NCBI RefSeq assembly: GCF_041537905.1
Contig: NZ_JBGRUO010000021.1
Location: 43,655 to 107,654 of the forward strand
Direction: 5' to 3'
Source of the DNA: Ruegeria_C sp041537905
GTDB taxonomy: Bacteria; Pseudomonadota; Alphaproteobacteria; Rhodobacterales; Rhodobacteraceae
DNA: 64,000 nt
Positions 17,255 through 26,578 of the stretch are shown in pieces. The notes under the pieces were generated by a model. It was not told the DNA's origin. It did not search any database and saw only the letters and a list, made by a program, of their open reading frames with translations. Each line of letters begins with the position of its first letter. Positions within the stretch are counted from its first letter, which is position 1. Made by a program: the position numbers and the translations under genes.

Positions 17255-18103
17255 TCAGCGCGCGGGGATGGCGATATTGTCGATCAGGCGCACACCTTCG
17301 ATGAAGGCCGCCGCAAAGAGCCTTGCATCGGAGCTGGCGGTGTCGAGCGGGGCGAGCGCGTCGATGTCGCGCAATTCCAGATATTCAACCGGGTCAAAGC
17401 CCGCCTGTTCCAGCCGCTGCACCGCGTCAGCCTGCAATGTCGCGAACGTCGCGCCGTCCGAAAGCGCCTGCGCCACCTCGCGCATCACCCGGTGCAACGC
17501 TGCCGCCTGACGCATCCCCGCCTCGCTCAGCCGCCGGTTTCGTGACGACATGGCCAGCCCGGAAGCCTCGCGCACCGTCTCACATCCCACAACCTCGATG
17601 GGGATGTTGAGATCGGCGGCCATGCGGCGCACGACCAGAAGCTGCTGATAATCTTTCTCGCCAAAATAGGCCCGATCGGCCTGGGTCTTGAGGAACAGCT
17701 TGGCAACCACCGTGGCGACGCCGTCGAAATGGCCGGGCCGGTTTGGCCCTTCCATCATGTCGGTCAGCCCGTCGACGCTGATGGTTGTGGCAAAGCCTGA
17801 GGGATAGACCTCGTCCGGGTTGGGCGCGTAGATCAGATCGACGCCCAGCGGCGACAGCTTGCCTGCGTCCTCTTCCTCGACGCGGGGATAGCTGGTCAGG
17901 TCGCCGGGATTGTTGAACTGCATCGGGTTCACAAAGATCGTGACGACCGTCCGATCACATTGCGCCCTGGCTGCCTCGACCAGAGACAGATGCCCCTCAT
18001 GCAGGGCGCCCATCGTCGGCACCACACCCACGCTTTGGCCTGCAGACCGCCACTGCGCCGTTTCGGCGCGCAGATCATTTAACCGGCGCAGGATGCGGGT
18101 CAT
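17255..18103 (-). CDS. panC: Pantoate--beta-alanine ligase
   Basis: PanC condenses pantoate with beta-alanine using ATP to form pantothenate, the coenzyme A precursor. The 282-residue protein shows the nucleotidyl-transferase HIGH-like motif PTMGALHEGHLSLV near residue 28, GEKDYQQL, and ASGLAMSSRNRRLS near 180, matching the family's KMSKS-like loop. The ATG at 18103 overlaps the panB stop by 4 bp (ATGA), so the two are translationally coupled. Length and motifs are complete. Confidence 0.96.
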   Translation of the reverse strand: MTRILRRLNDLRAETAQWRSAGQSVGVVPTMGALHEGHLSLVEAARAQCDRTVVTIFVNPMQFNNPGDLTSYPRVEEEDAGKLSPLGVDLIYAPNPDEVYPSGFATTISVDGLTDMMEGPNRPGHFDGVATVVAKLFLKTQADRAYFGEKDYQQLLVVRRMAADLNIPIEVVGCETVREASGLAMSSRNRRLSEAGMRQAAALHRVMREVAQALSDGATFATLQADAVQRLEQAGFDPVEYLELRDIDALAPLDTASSDARLFAAAFIEGVRLIDNIAIPAR

Positions 18104-18939
18104 GTCTTGGCAGCCTTTTGCGGGGCCTGATCCGCAAATACATGTTCGGCCGCCGGGAAGGTGCGGGCACGCACCTCGGCCGCGTATTCGGCAATGGCCG
18201 CCTCGGCCAGAGGGCCAAGCTCGGCGTATCGTTTGACGAATTTCGGTTTGAAGGCGGTGAAGAAGCCCAGCATGTCATCCACCACCAGAATTTGGCCGTC
18301 ACAGCCCGCCGACGCGCCAATGCCGATGGTGGGGATGGCGATCTCGGCGGTGATCCGGTCCGCCAAAGTCTGAGGTACCTTTTCCAGCACCACCGAAAAC
18401 GCGCCAGCCTCCGCGACCGCGCGAGCATCCGTCAGCACGGCATCGGCCTGTTCCTCGCGACCCTGCACCTTGTAGCCGCCCAGCGTGTTCACCGATTGCG
18501 GTGTCAGCCCGATATGCGCCATCACCGGAATGCCGCGCCGCACCAGAAAGCGGATGGTTTCAGCCATCTCGACCCCGCCTTCCAGCTTGACCGCACCCGC
18601 GCCGGTCTCGGCCATCAGGCGGGCGGCATTGCGAAACGCCTGCGCCGGGTCTTCTTCATACGATCCGAACGGCATGTCGATCACCATCATCGACCGGCTG
18701 AGCCCGCGCGCCACGGCCTGACCATGCAGGATCATCATCTCCATCGTCACACCCAGCGTCGAGGGCAGCCCGTGCAGGACCATCCCCACGCTGTCCCCCA
18801 CCAGCACAAAGTCGCAATGACCGTCCATCATCTGCGCCATCGGCGTGGTGTAGGCGGTCAGGCTGACCAGCGGATCACCGCCTTTCCGGCGCAGAATGTC
18901 ATCGGCGTTCGGGGCTGTCTTGCGGGCTGTGGCGCTCAT
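18100..18939 (-). CDS. panB: 3-methyl-2-oxobutanoate hydroxymethyltransferase
   Basis: PanB transfers a hydroxymethyl group from methylene-tetrahydrofolate to alpha-ketoisovalerate, giving ketopantoate. The 279-residue TIM-barrel protein contains the family stretches LTAYT, VGDSVGMVLHG with the metal-binding Asp, and AHIGLTPQSV. I chose the ATG at 18939 (MSATARKTAPN); an upstream TTG at 18981 has no support. It is the first gene of the panB-panC pair and is transcribed divergently from the ABC binding-protein gene over a 158 bp gap. Confidence 0.95.
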   Translation of the reverse strand: MSATARKTAPNADDILRRKGGDPLVSLTAYTTPMAQMMDGHCDFVLVGDSVGMVLHGLPSTLGVTMEMMILHGQAVARGLSRSMMVIDMPFGSYEEDPAQAFRNAARLMAETGAGAVKLEGGVEMAETIRFLVRRGIPVMAHIGLTPQSVNTLGGYKVQGREEQADAVLTDARAVAEAGAFSVVLEKVPQTLADRITAEIAIPTIGIGASAGCDGQILVVDDMLGFFTAFKPKFVKRYAELGPLAEAAIAEYAAEVRARTFPAAEHVFADQAPQKAAKT

Positions 18940-19097
18940 GAGCTTGCTTTCGACGAACTGCGGTTCCGGCGGAGATACCAACTGTCACGGGCCAGATGAA
19001 GACCGGTTGCGCCAACATATACTTGAATGACCTAAGGTTTCCGACCAGAGTTGGCCAAAGGCCGGGCCACGGCCAAAGGAATTTCTGGGAGGATACT

Positions 19098-20585
19098 ATG
19101 GGGATTTTCGATTCGCGGTCTGTGAAACTGGCGGGTGCATTGGTCGCCGGCCTTTGGTGGACGACGGCCCATGCCCAGACTGACATCACCATCGCCATGC
19201 AGCTGGAACCACCGCATCTGGACCCGACAAGCGCCGCGGCGCAGGCTATCGACTCGGTCGTCTATACCAATGTCTTCGAAGGGCTGACCCGCTTCATGGG
19301 CGATGGGTCCATCGTGCCGGGTCTGGCCGAAAGCTGGGAAATCTCTGACGACGGCAAGACCTATACCTTCAAGCTGCGCGAGGGCGTGAGTTTCCATGAC
19401 GGCGCGCCGATGAGAGCCGAGGACGTGAAGTTCAGCCTGGACCGCGCCCGTGCCGAAGACAGCGCAAATGCGCAGAAAGCACTGTTTGACGGAATCGAAG
19501 AGGTCACCGTGCTTGACCCGCTGAGCGTTCAGGTGACCCTGGCCGAGCCCAACGGCAACCTGCTGTTCAATCTGGCCTGGGGCGATGCGGTGATCGTGTC
19601 CGAGGCCAGCATCGCCGATATCAAGACCAACCCGGTCGGTACCGGCGCCTACAAATTCGCGGAGTGGGTGCAGGGCGACCGGATCGACCTGACCCGCAAC
19701 GATGCCTATTGGGGCGACGCCCCGGCGCTGGAAAGCGCGACGTTCAAGTTCATCTCGGACCCCACCGCCGCCTTTGCCGCCGTGATGGCCGAGGATGTGG
19801 ACGTGTTCGACAATTTCCCCGCGCCGGAAAACCTGCCGCAATTCGAGGCGGATCCGCGCTTTCAGGTGCTGATCGGCTCGACCGAGGGCGAAACGATCCT
19901 GAGCACCAACAACAAACAGCCGCCCTTTGACGATATCCGCGTGCGCCAGGCCGTCGCCCATGCCATCGACCGGCAAGCGATCATCGATGGCGCGATGTTC
20001 GGCTATGGCACGCCCATCGGTACGCATTTTGCACCGCACCACCCCGCCTATGTCGATCTGACGGGCAACTCGGCCCATGATCCCGACAAGGCGCGCGCGC
20101 TGCTGGCCGAGGCAGGGATGGCCGACGGGTTCGAGACCACCCTGCATCTGCCGCCCCCGTCTTATGCACGGCGCGGCGGCGAGATCATCGCGGCGCAACT
20201 GGCCGAGGTCGGCATCACCGCCGAGATCATCAATGTGGAATGGGCGCAATGGCTGGAATCGGTCTTCAAGGGCAAGGATTTCGGCCTGACCATTGTCAGC
20301 CATACCGAACCGATGGATATCGGCATCTATGCAAGGCCCGACTATTACTTCCAGTATGACAATCCTGACTTCCAGTCCCTGATGGAAACGCTCAACACAA
20401 CCACCGATCCCGGTGAGCGGGATGCGTTGATGAAACAGGCGCAGCAGATCATCGCCGAGGACTATGTCAACGGATACCTGTTCCAATTGGCCAAACTGGG
20501 CGTCGCAAAGGCCGGGGTTCAGGGCCTGTGGCTGAACGCCCCCACCGCTGCCATCGATCTGACCGGCGTGTCCTGGTCGGAATGA
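19098..20585 (+). CDS. Peptide-type ABC transporter substrate-binding protein
   Basis: This 495-residue periplasmic protein is a cluster C (SBP_bac_5, DppA/OppA-like) binding protein. It has a signal peptide (residues 1-26, ending TTAHA) and the family stretches YTNVFEGLTRF, LAESWEISDDGKTYTFKLREGVSFHDG and NNKQPPFDDIRVRQAV. The ATG at 19098 sits behind GGGAGG. It is the first gene of an import cluster with two permeases and a dual ATPase. A terminator-like hairpin follows it, which would let the binding protein be made in excess. Ligand unknown; the family takes peptides, opines, nickel or sugars. Confidence 0.93.
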   Translation: MGIFDSRSVKLAGALVAGLWWTTAHAQTDITIAMQLEPPHLDPTSAAAQAIDSVVYTNVFEGLTRFMGDGSIVPGLAESWEISDDGKTYTFKLREGVSFHDGAPMRAEDVKFSLDRARAEDSANAQKALFDGIEEVTVLDPLSVQVTLAEPNGNLLFNLAWGDAVIVSEASIADIKTNPVGTGAYKFAEWVQGDRIDLTRNDAYWGDAPALESATFKFISDPTAAFAAVMAEDVDVFDNFPAPENLPQFEADPRFQVLIGSTEGETILSTNNKQPPFDDIRVRQAVAHAIDRQAIIDGAMFGYGTPIGTHFAPHHPAYVDLTGNSAHDPDKARALLAEAGMADGFETTLHLPPPSYARRGGEIIAAQLAEVGITAEIINVEWAQWLESVFKGKDFGLTIVSHTEPMDIGIYARPDYYFQYDNPDFQSLMETLNTTTDPGERDALMKQAQQIIAEDYVNGYLFQLAKLGVAKAGVQGLWLNAPTAAIDLTGVSWSE

Positions 20586-20590
20586 ACAGA

Positions 20591-20624
20591 CGGGCGGCAC
20601 CTCGCTGAGCTGCCGCCCGATTTT
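20591..20624 (+). terminator. Terminator or attenuator between binding-protein and channel genes
   Basis: CGGGCGGCA (20591-20599) pairs perfectly with TGCCGCCCG (20611-20619), followed by ATTTT. It would lower transcription of the downstream genes relative to the binding-protein gene. Confidence 0.7.
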
Positions 20625-20644
20625 GCCAGCATGATATTCAAGAG

Positions 20645-21718
20645 ATGAATTTGCGCCGCTTTTTCCTGACAGCCTTTCTGACAACCATGCTGATGCTGCT
20701 GGGGCTCACCGGGCATGTTATGGCGCAGGGGTTGCTGCAAAACGACCACGGGACGCCGTTGGGCACGCCGGGTCAGCCGCTGGATGTGGGGATTGGCATC
20801 CATATCGACCAGATCACCTTCGTCGACCAGAAATCCGAAAACTACGGCGCCGTGGCAACCTTGCGGTTTCGCTGGAAAGACCCCGCGCTGGCTTATGAGC
20901 TTGCCGAGTACGAACGCGAAGTCCGCGTGTTCAAGACCGAGGCCTTTCTGGAATACGCGACGGAAAACGCCGCGATCGTCCCGGCCTTCGTGATCGAGAA
21001 CCAGCAATCGAACCGCTGGATTCATCAATCGGTCATCGCCGTGACCAGCGAAGGCGAGGCCAACTACTTCGAAAAATCCTCGCTGACCCTGCAGGCCCCC
21101 TATTTCGACTTCCGCAAATACCCGTTCGACACGCAGCGCTTCTATTACGAGGTGGTTTCCGTCTTCCCCTCGCGCGCCGTGCGCTATTCGATCCTGGAAG
21201 AGGAATCCGGGCTGGGGGATTTGCTGGGCGAAGAGGAATGGATCCTCGAAAACGCCCAGATGCAGAAATCAACCGTGGTGGGTCTTTCGGGGCTGGAAAG
21301 CGACAAGGTGGCGCTGGAGTTCACTGGCAGGCGGCATGTGCTCTATTACGCGATCCGGATTTTCCTGCCGATGCTGGTGCTTGTCTCGGTCAGCTGGTCG
21401 CTGTTCTTTCTGGACGAATACCGCAAACGCATCGAGATCGCGGGCGCGAACCTGCTGGTTTTCGTGGCCTTCAACTGGGTCATCTCCGACGATCTGCCCA
21501 AACTGGGATATCTGACCTTTCTGGATTTCATCCTGCAATGGATGTTCGTGGTCACGGGGGCCGCGATCGTGTTCAACGTGATGCTGCGACGCATGAAGCT
21601 GGCCGGGCGCGAGGCGTCTGCGGCCAAGCTGGACAATTACGCGATCAAATGGATCTATCCATTGTCCTACGCCGCGATCATCGGATTTGCAGTCCTGAAC
21701 TTCCTGGTCACGCCCTAG
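20645..21718 (+). CDS. Pentameric ligand-gated ion channel (prokaryotic Cys-loop receptor homologue)
   Basis: This 357-residue protein has the full layout of a bacterial pLGIC. There is a signal peptide (1-27), an extracellular beta-rich domain (about 45-230) with the signature loop YPFDTQ at 159-164, a pre-M1 RR at 229-230, and four hydrophobic helices. M1 (about 233-256) carries P242, M2 spans about 263-282, and LPKLGYLTFLD at 284-294 is the conserved M2-M3 linker. M3 and M4 follow, M4 ending the protein. There is no Cys at all, as expected for prokaryotic members that lack the disulphide loop. GLIC and ELIC are the characterised models. It lies between the binding-protein and permease genes of an ABC importer, on the same strand. 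Ligand and ion selectivity cannot be read from sequence. Confidence 0.88.
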   Translation: MNLRRFFLTAFLTTMLMLLGLTGHVMAQGLLQNDHGTPLGTPGQPLDVGIGIHIDQITFVDQKSENYGAVATLRFRWKDPALAYELAEYEREVRVFKTEAFLEYATENAAIVPAFVIENQQSNRWIHQSVIAVTSEGEANYFEKSSLTLQAPYFDFRKYPFDTQRFYYEVVSVFPSRAVRYSILEEESGLGDLLGEEEWILENAQMQKSTVVGLSGLESDKVALEFTGRRHVLYYAIRIFLPMLVLVSVSWSLFFLDEYRKRIEIAGANLLVFVAFNWVISDDLPKLGYLTFLDFILQWMFVVTGAAIVFNVMLRRMKLAGREASAAKLDNYAIKWIYPLSYAAIIGFAVLNFLVTP

Positions 21719-21758
21719 ATGCTGGACCCGCGCCTGACGCGCGCCTAACGTGGCCCCA

Positions 21759-22706
21759 ATGCTGCGCTACACGCTGAAACGCCTTATCTCCTTGTTGCTG
21801 AGCCTTGCGGTCGCCTCGCTGGTGATTTTCGCCGTGATCGAAATTGCGCCGGGCGATCCCGCGCAGTTCATGCTGGGCGTAAACGCGCAACCCGACACAC
21901 TGGCTGCGCTGCGCACCGAACTGGAGCTGGATGCCTCGAAGCCCGAGCGCTACCTCGCCTGGGTTGGCGGTATGCTGCAAGGGGATTTCGGCACCTCCTA
22001 TACCTATCGCACGCCGGTGGCGGGGATGATCGCCGACCGGCTCTGGGTCTCGCTACCGCTGACGATCTATGCGCTGCTGATCTCGATCCTGCTGGCCTTT
22101 CCGGCGGGCATCTACGCCGCCTCGCGACGCGGAAAGATGGGCGATGCCGCAATGATGGGCACCACACAGCTGGGCGTAGCAATCCCGAATTTCTGGTTCG
22201 CGATGATGCTAGTGCTGGTGCTTGCGGTGAACCTGCGCTGGTTCAACGCCGGTGGCTTTCCCGGCTGGGACAAAGGTGTCTGGTCCGGGCTGCACGCGCT
22301 CACCCTGCCCGCCATCGCGCTGGCACTACCGCAGGCCTCGATTCTGGCGCGGGTCATGCGATCCGCCCTGCTGGACGTGCTGGGCGAGGATTTCATGCGC
22401 ACCGCCCGTGCCAAGGGGCTGAGCCGGGGGCAGGCGCTCTGGCGGCACGGGCTGCGTAACGCGCTGATCCCGGTGCTGACCATCATCGGGCTGCAGGTCT
22501 CGTTCCTGCTGGCGGGCGCAATCATCATCGAGCAGGTATTCTATCTGCCCGGTCTGGGGCGGCTGATCTTCCAGTCGATCAACTCACGCGATCTGATCGT
22601 CGTGGAATCGGTGGTGATGCTGCTGGTATTTGTGGTGATCACAGTGAACTTTCTGGTCGATCTGGCCTATGCCATTGTCGACCCACGGCTGAGGACGCGC
22701 ACATGA
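21759..22706 (+). CDS. ABC transporter permease (DppB type)
   Basis: This 315-residue inner-membrane permease has six hydrophobic segments. It begins MLRYTLKRLISLL, and the EAA-loop region ARAKGLSRGQALWRHGLRNALIPV contacts the ATPase. It matches the DppB/OppB branch that imports peptides or related solutes. I chose the ATG at 21759; a GTG at 21750 is possible, and neither has a strong ribosome site. The stop overlaps the next permease start by 4 bp (ATGA). Confidence 0.92.
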   Translation: MLRYTLKRLISLLLSLAVASLVIFAVIEIAPGDPAQFMLGVNAQPDTLAALRTELELDASKPERYLAWVGGMLQGDFGTSYTYRTPVAGMIADRLWVSLPLTIYALLISILLAFPAGIYAASRRGKMGDAAMMGTTQLGVAIPNFWFAMMLVLVLAVNLRWFNAGGFPGWDKGVWSGLHALTLPAIALALPQASILARVMRSALLDVLGEDFMRTARAKGLSRGQALWRHGLRNALIPVLTIIGLQVSFLLAGAIIIEQVFYLPGLGRLIFQSINSRDLIVVESVVMLLVFVVITVNFLVDLAYAIVDPRLRTRT

Positions 22707-23518
22707 GCCGGGGCTTGTGGATTGGGTCGGGCCTGACCGCGATGATGCTGAGCCTCGCGCTGGTGTCGCTGATCTGGACGCCCTACCCCTATGAGCAGTT
22801 GGATATCCCCAACAAACTGCTGCCCCCCAGCCTGGTCCATCCGCTGGGCACCGATCATTTCGGCCGCGATATCCTCAGCATGATCATGGTCGGTATCCGC
22901 ACATCGATGGGCGTGGCCATCGTGGCCGTGGCGATCGGGCTTGTCTTCGGCATCCCACTGGGCCTGTTGGCCAGCCAGCGCAAGGGCGGCTGGATCGATG
23001 AGGTGATCATGCGCACCAATGACGTGATCTTCGCCTTCCCGCTGCTGGCCATGGCGATCCTGATCACCGCCGTGTTTGGCCCTTCGGCCACCAATGCCAT
23101 CATCGCTTTCGGCATCTTCAACATCCCGGTCTTTGCCCGTGTCACGCGGGGCGGTGCGCTCAGCCTGTGGGAGCGGGAGTTCATCTTTGCCGCGCGGGTT
23201 GCGGGCAAGTCCCGCCTGCGGATCAGTGCCGAACATATCCTGCCCAACATCCTCGGTATCCTGATCGTGCAGGGCACCATCCAGTTCGCGCTCGGCATTC
23301 AAGTCGAGGCGGCGCTGTCTTTTGTCGGGCTGGGCGTGCAGCCGCCGACACCCTCGCTGGGCCGCATGCTGGCCGATGCCCAGACCCTGGTGACCATCGC
23401 GCCGCATATCGCCATCTTTCCGGGCCTTGCGATCATCGGGATCGTGGTTGGATTGAACCTGATGGGGGATGGTTTGCGCGACTGGCTCGACCCGCGCATC
23501 CGGGTGGTGCGCACATGA
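22703..23518 (+). CDS. ABC transporter permease (DppC type)
   Basis: This 271-residue permease is the second membrane subunit of the importer. It has a first N-terminal segment, then HPLGTDHFGRDILSM, which is diagnostic of DppC/OppC proteins, and an EAA loop in ARVAGKSRLRISAEHILPN. It overlaps the DppB gene at its start and the ATPase gene at its end, each by 4 bp. Tight coupling fits a fixed 1:1 heterodimer. Confidence 0.93.
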   Translation: MSRGLWIGSGLTAMMLSLALVSLIWTPYPYEQLDIPNKLLPPSLVHPLGTDHFGRDILSMIMVGIRTSMGVAIVAVAIGLVFGIPLGLLASQRKGGWIDEVIMRTNDVIFAFPLLAMAILITAVFGPSATNAIIAFGIFNIPVFARVTRGGALSLWEREFIFAARVAGKSRLRISAEHILPNILGILIVQGTIQFALGIQVEAALSFVGLGVQPPTPSLGRMLADAQTLVTIAPHIAIFPGLAIIGIVVGLNLMGDGLRDWLDPRIRVVRT

Positions 23519-25128
23519 GCCTGTTAGAGGTCACCGGCCTGAACCTGTCCATCACGGGCAAATCCATCCTGCGCAATGTCGATCTGTCCGTGGCCAAGGG
23601 TGAAATCGTTGCCGTCACCGGCGAAAGCGGCTCGGGCAAGTCGATGACCGCGTTTTCGGTAATGCAACTGCTGCCCGAAGGCGCCGAGATCAGTGGCTCG
23701 ATCAAATTGGATGGGACCGACCTGACCACCCTGCCCGAATCGCAGCTTTGCGAAATGCGCGGTGCCCGGATCGGGATGGTGTTTCAGGAGCCGATGTCTG
23801 CGCTGAACCCGGTCAAGACAATCGGCGATCAGGTGGCCGAAACCATCTTGATCCACGGCACCATGTCCAGGAATCAGGCCCGCGCGCAGGCGCATGAGAT
23901 GCTCGGCCGCGTCGGTTTGCCGCCGGATCAATTCTCACCCACCCGCTTTCCGCATGAACTGTCGGGCGGCCAGCGCCAGCGCGTGGTGATCGCTATGGCT
24001 ATCGCCCTGCGCCCCGACATGCTGATCGCGGATGAGCCGACAACCGCGCTGGACGTCACCACCCAGGCGCAGATCCTCGACCTGCTCAAGGGGCTGGTCG
24101 CTGAGTTCGATATGGGGCTGTTGATGATCACACATGATCTGGCCGTGGTCTCTGACATGGCGGACCGTATCGTGGTGATGCGGGCGGGCGAAGTGGTGGA
24201 AACCGGGCCGACACGCCAGCTTTTTGCCAAGATGCGCCACCCCTATACCCGCATGCTGTTCGAAGCGTCGCGCCACAGCGTCGACCTGCCGGAAAAACAC
24301 GGCTCCGAACCGCTGCTCTCGGTTCAGAACGTGGCGCGCGCATACCGGCTGCCACGCACGAAGCTGTTCGCGTCAGCAGAACATTACCGCGCGGTTGATG
24401 GGGTCAGCTTCACGTTGCGAAAAGGCGAGCGGTTGGGGCTTGTCGGAGAATCCGGTTGCGGAAAATCGACCCTGACACGGGCGATTCTGGGACTTGAACC
24501 GGTGCAGGGCGGCCAGATTCTGCTGAACGGTGCACCGGTCTACACGGAACGCGGCGCCGATCTTGCTGTGCGTCGTGGCATGCAGGTGGTGTTTCAAGAT
24601 CCGTTCGGCAGCTTCAACCCCCGCCACCGCGTCGCGCGGCTGATCACCGAGCCCTATCACTTGCTTGAAAACCCACCCTCAGGCACCGAACGCGCCGACG
24701 CGGTGGCTGAGGCCCTGCGCGCCGTTGGCCTGTCACCCGATGATGCGGGCAAATACATCCACGAGTTTTCTGGCGGGCAGCGGCAGCGGATCGCCATCGC
24801 TCGCGCCCTGATCATCAAACCCGATCTGATCCTGTTCGACGAGGCGGTGTCGGCGCTGGATGTCTCGGTCCGGGCGCGCATCCTCGATCTGGTGGCTGAA
24901 CTGTGTGAGAGCCATGATCTGAGCTATCTCTTCATCAGCCACGACCTGAGCGTCGTGCGCACGATCACTGACCGGGTTCTGGTAATGCGCGCGGGCCGGA
25001 TCGTGGAGGAAGGCGAAACAGAACAGGTCTTCTCGCATCCCAGCCACCCCTATACCCGCGCGCTGATTGCAGCCGCGCCGGTTCTTCCCGATATCGACAC
25101 CCAGCACAGGAGCCACCCTCATGTCTGA
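23515..25128 (+). CDS. ABC transporter dual ATP-binding protein (DppD-DppF fusion)
   Basis: This 537-residue protein carries two complete nucleotide-binding domains. The first has Walker A GESGSGKS near residue 38, signature LSGGQRQRV and Walker B MLIADEP. The second has GESGCGKS near 315, signature FSGGQRQRI and Walker B LILFDEA. The HPYTRMLFEA and HPYTRALIAA ends are the typical C-terminal tails of DppD and DppF. A fused dual ATPase is common in alphaproteobacterial peptide importers. The ATG at 23515 overlaps the permease stop; its own stop overlaps the aldehyde dehydrogenase start by 8 bp. Confidence 0.95.
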   Translation: MSLLEVTGLNLSITGKSILRNVDLSVAKGEIVAVTGESGSGKSMTAFSVMQLLPEGAEISGSIKLDGTDLTTLPESQLCEMRGARIGMVFQEPMSALNPVKTIGDQVAETILIHGTMSRNQARAQAHEMLGRVGLPPDQFSPTRFPHELSGGQRQRVVIAMAIALRPDMLIADEPTTALDVTTQAQILDLLKGLVAEFDMGLLMITHDLAVVSDMADRIVVMRAGEVVETGPTRQLFAKMRHPYTRMLFEASRHSVDLPEKHGSEPLLSVQNVARAYRLPRTKLFASAEHYRAVDGVSFTLRKGERLGLVGESGCGKSTLTRAILGLEPVQGGQILLNGAPVYTERGADLAVRRGMQVVFQDPFGSFNPRHRVARLITEPYHLLENPPSGTERADAVAEALRAVGLSPDDAGKYIHEFSGGQRQRIAIARALIIKPDLILFDEAVSALDVSVRARILDLVAELCESHDLSYLFISHDLSVVRTITDRVLVMRAGRIVEEGETEQVFSHPSHPYTRALIAAAPVLPDIDTQHRSHPHV

Positions 25129-26572
25129 TCCGATCTGGTTCGACCCGACACTTTGCCTGATCGGCAAGGACTGGCAGCCCGCGATGGACCGGCAGACGCT
25201 GACCCTGACCAACCCGTCCGATGGAAGCGATATCTGCCAAATCGCGCGTGGGAGCGCCGTGGATGTGGACCGCGCGGTCGCCGCTGCACGTACCGCGCTA
25301 GGGTCGGAATGGGGGGCGCTGACCGCAGCCGAACGCGGTCGCATTCTGCTGCGGCTGTCCGTTTTGGTCCGCGATAGGGTCGAAGACCTCGCCCGCCTAG
25401 AAGCGATGGATGTGGGCAAACCCCTGACACAGGCCCGCGCCGACGCGCTGGCGCTGGCGCGGTATTGCGAGTTTTACGGTGGGGCGGCCGACAAGATGCA
25501 TGGGGAGACCATTCCCTATCTCGACGGCTATACCGTTTATACCCTGCGCGAACCGCACGGGGTGACCGGGCATATCGTGCCGTGGAACTATCCGATGCAG
25601 ATCATTGGCCGCTCGATCGGGGCGGCGCTGGCGATGGGCAATGCGACGGTCCTGAAACCGGCCGAAGAGGCCTGCCTGACCGCATTGGCCTTTGCCCATC
25701 TGGCGCAGGAGGCCGGGCTGCCCGCAGGCGCGCTGAATGTCGTACCGGGGCTGGGGGCCGAGGCCGGAGCGTCACTGGCCGCGCATGGCGATGTCGATCA
25801 CATCTCGTTCACCGGGTCAGTCGCGACGGGCGCTTTAGTGCAGCAGGCGGCTGGCGGCAATGTGGTGCCCGTGACGTTGGAACTGGGCGGAAAATCCCCG
25901 CAGTTGGTCTTTGACGATGCAGACCTGGACGCCGCGCTGCCGTTTCTGGTCAATGCAGGTATCCAGAATGCGGGCCAGACCTGCTCGGCGGCCTCGCGCA
26001 TTCTGGTCCAGCGCGGAGTCTATGCAGCGGTGCGCGACCGGATGGCAGCGGCGTATGGTGAGTTGACTGTTGGCCCTGCCTTGTCGGACCCGCGCGTCGG
26101 ACCGCTGATTTCGGGTCGGCAGAAAGAGATCGTCTCGCGCTATCTTAATCTGGGCTCTGACCTGAATGTGGTTGCGCAAGGTACGGTACTGCCAGATGCG
26201 CCGGAGACGGGGCATTATGTCAGACCAACGCTCTTTGCCGATGTCCCCGCCGGACACCAACTGGCGCGCGAAGAGATATTCGGCCCGGTTCAGGTCATCA
26301 TCCCTTTCGATACTGAAGAAGAGGCTCTGACAATTGCCAATAGTACCGATTATGGGCTGGTTGCGGGCATCTGGGCTCGCGAGGGCGCGCGGCAGATGCG
26401 GCTGGCGAAACGGCTGCGATCGGGGCAGGTCTTCATCAACAATTATGGTGCCGGAGGCGGCGTGGAACTGCCCTTTGGCGGTTTCGGAAAATCCGGTCAT
26501 GGCCGCGAGAAAGGGTTCGAGGCGCTTTATGGGTTTTCACAACTGAAAACCGTGGCAGCCTATCACGGCTGA
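25121..26572 (+). CDS. NAD(P)-dependent aldehyde dehydrogenase
   Basis: This 483-residue enzyme oxidises an aldehyde to the acid. It has VPWNYPM near residue 150, the cofactor loop FTGSVATG, the catalytic Glu in ELGGKSP, and the nucleophile Cys in NAGQTCSAASR near 290. The C-terminal EEIFGPV and GGFGKSGHGREKG are canonical. AGGAG lies 8 nt before the ATG, which lies inside the end of the ABC ATPase gene, so it is part of that operon. The imported compound is therefore probably converted to an aldehyde in the cytoplasm; that is inference. Confidence 0.92.
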   Translation: MSDPIWFDPTLCLIGKDWQPAMDRQTLTLTNPSDGSDICQIARGSAVDVDRAVAAARTALGSEWGALTAAERGRILLRLSVLVRDRVEDLARLEAMDVGKPLTQARADALALARYCEFYGGAADKMHGETIPYLDGYTVYTLREPHGVTGHIVPWNYPMQIIGRSIGAALAMGNATVLKPAEEACLTALAFAHLAQEAGLPAGALNVVPGLGAEAGASLAAHGDVDHISFTGSVATGALVQQAAGGNVVPVTLELGGKSPQLVFDDADLDAALPFLVNAGIQNAGQTCSAASRILVQRGVYAAVRDRMAAAYGELTVGPALSDPRVGPLISGRQKEIVSRYLNLGSDLNVVAQGTVLPDAPETGHYVRPTLFADVPAGHQLAREEIFGPVQVIIPFDTEEEALTIANSTDYGLVAGIWAREGARQMRLAKRLRSGQVFINNYGAGGGVELPFGGFGKSGHGREKGFEALYGFSQLKTVAAYHG

Positions 26573-26578
26573 GGCGGC

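Noticed and set aside
19032..20684. 550-aa open frame on the minus strand opposite the ABC binding-protein gene
   Set aside because: High-GC antisense shadow. It has no domain pattern and is fully covered by a well-supported gene on the other strand.
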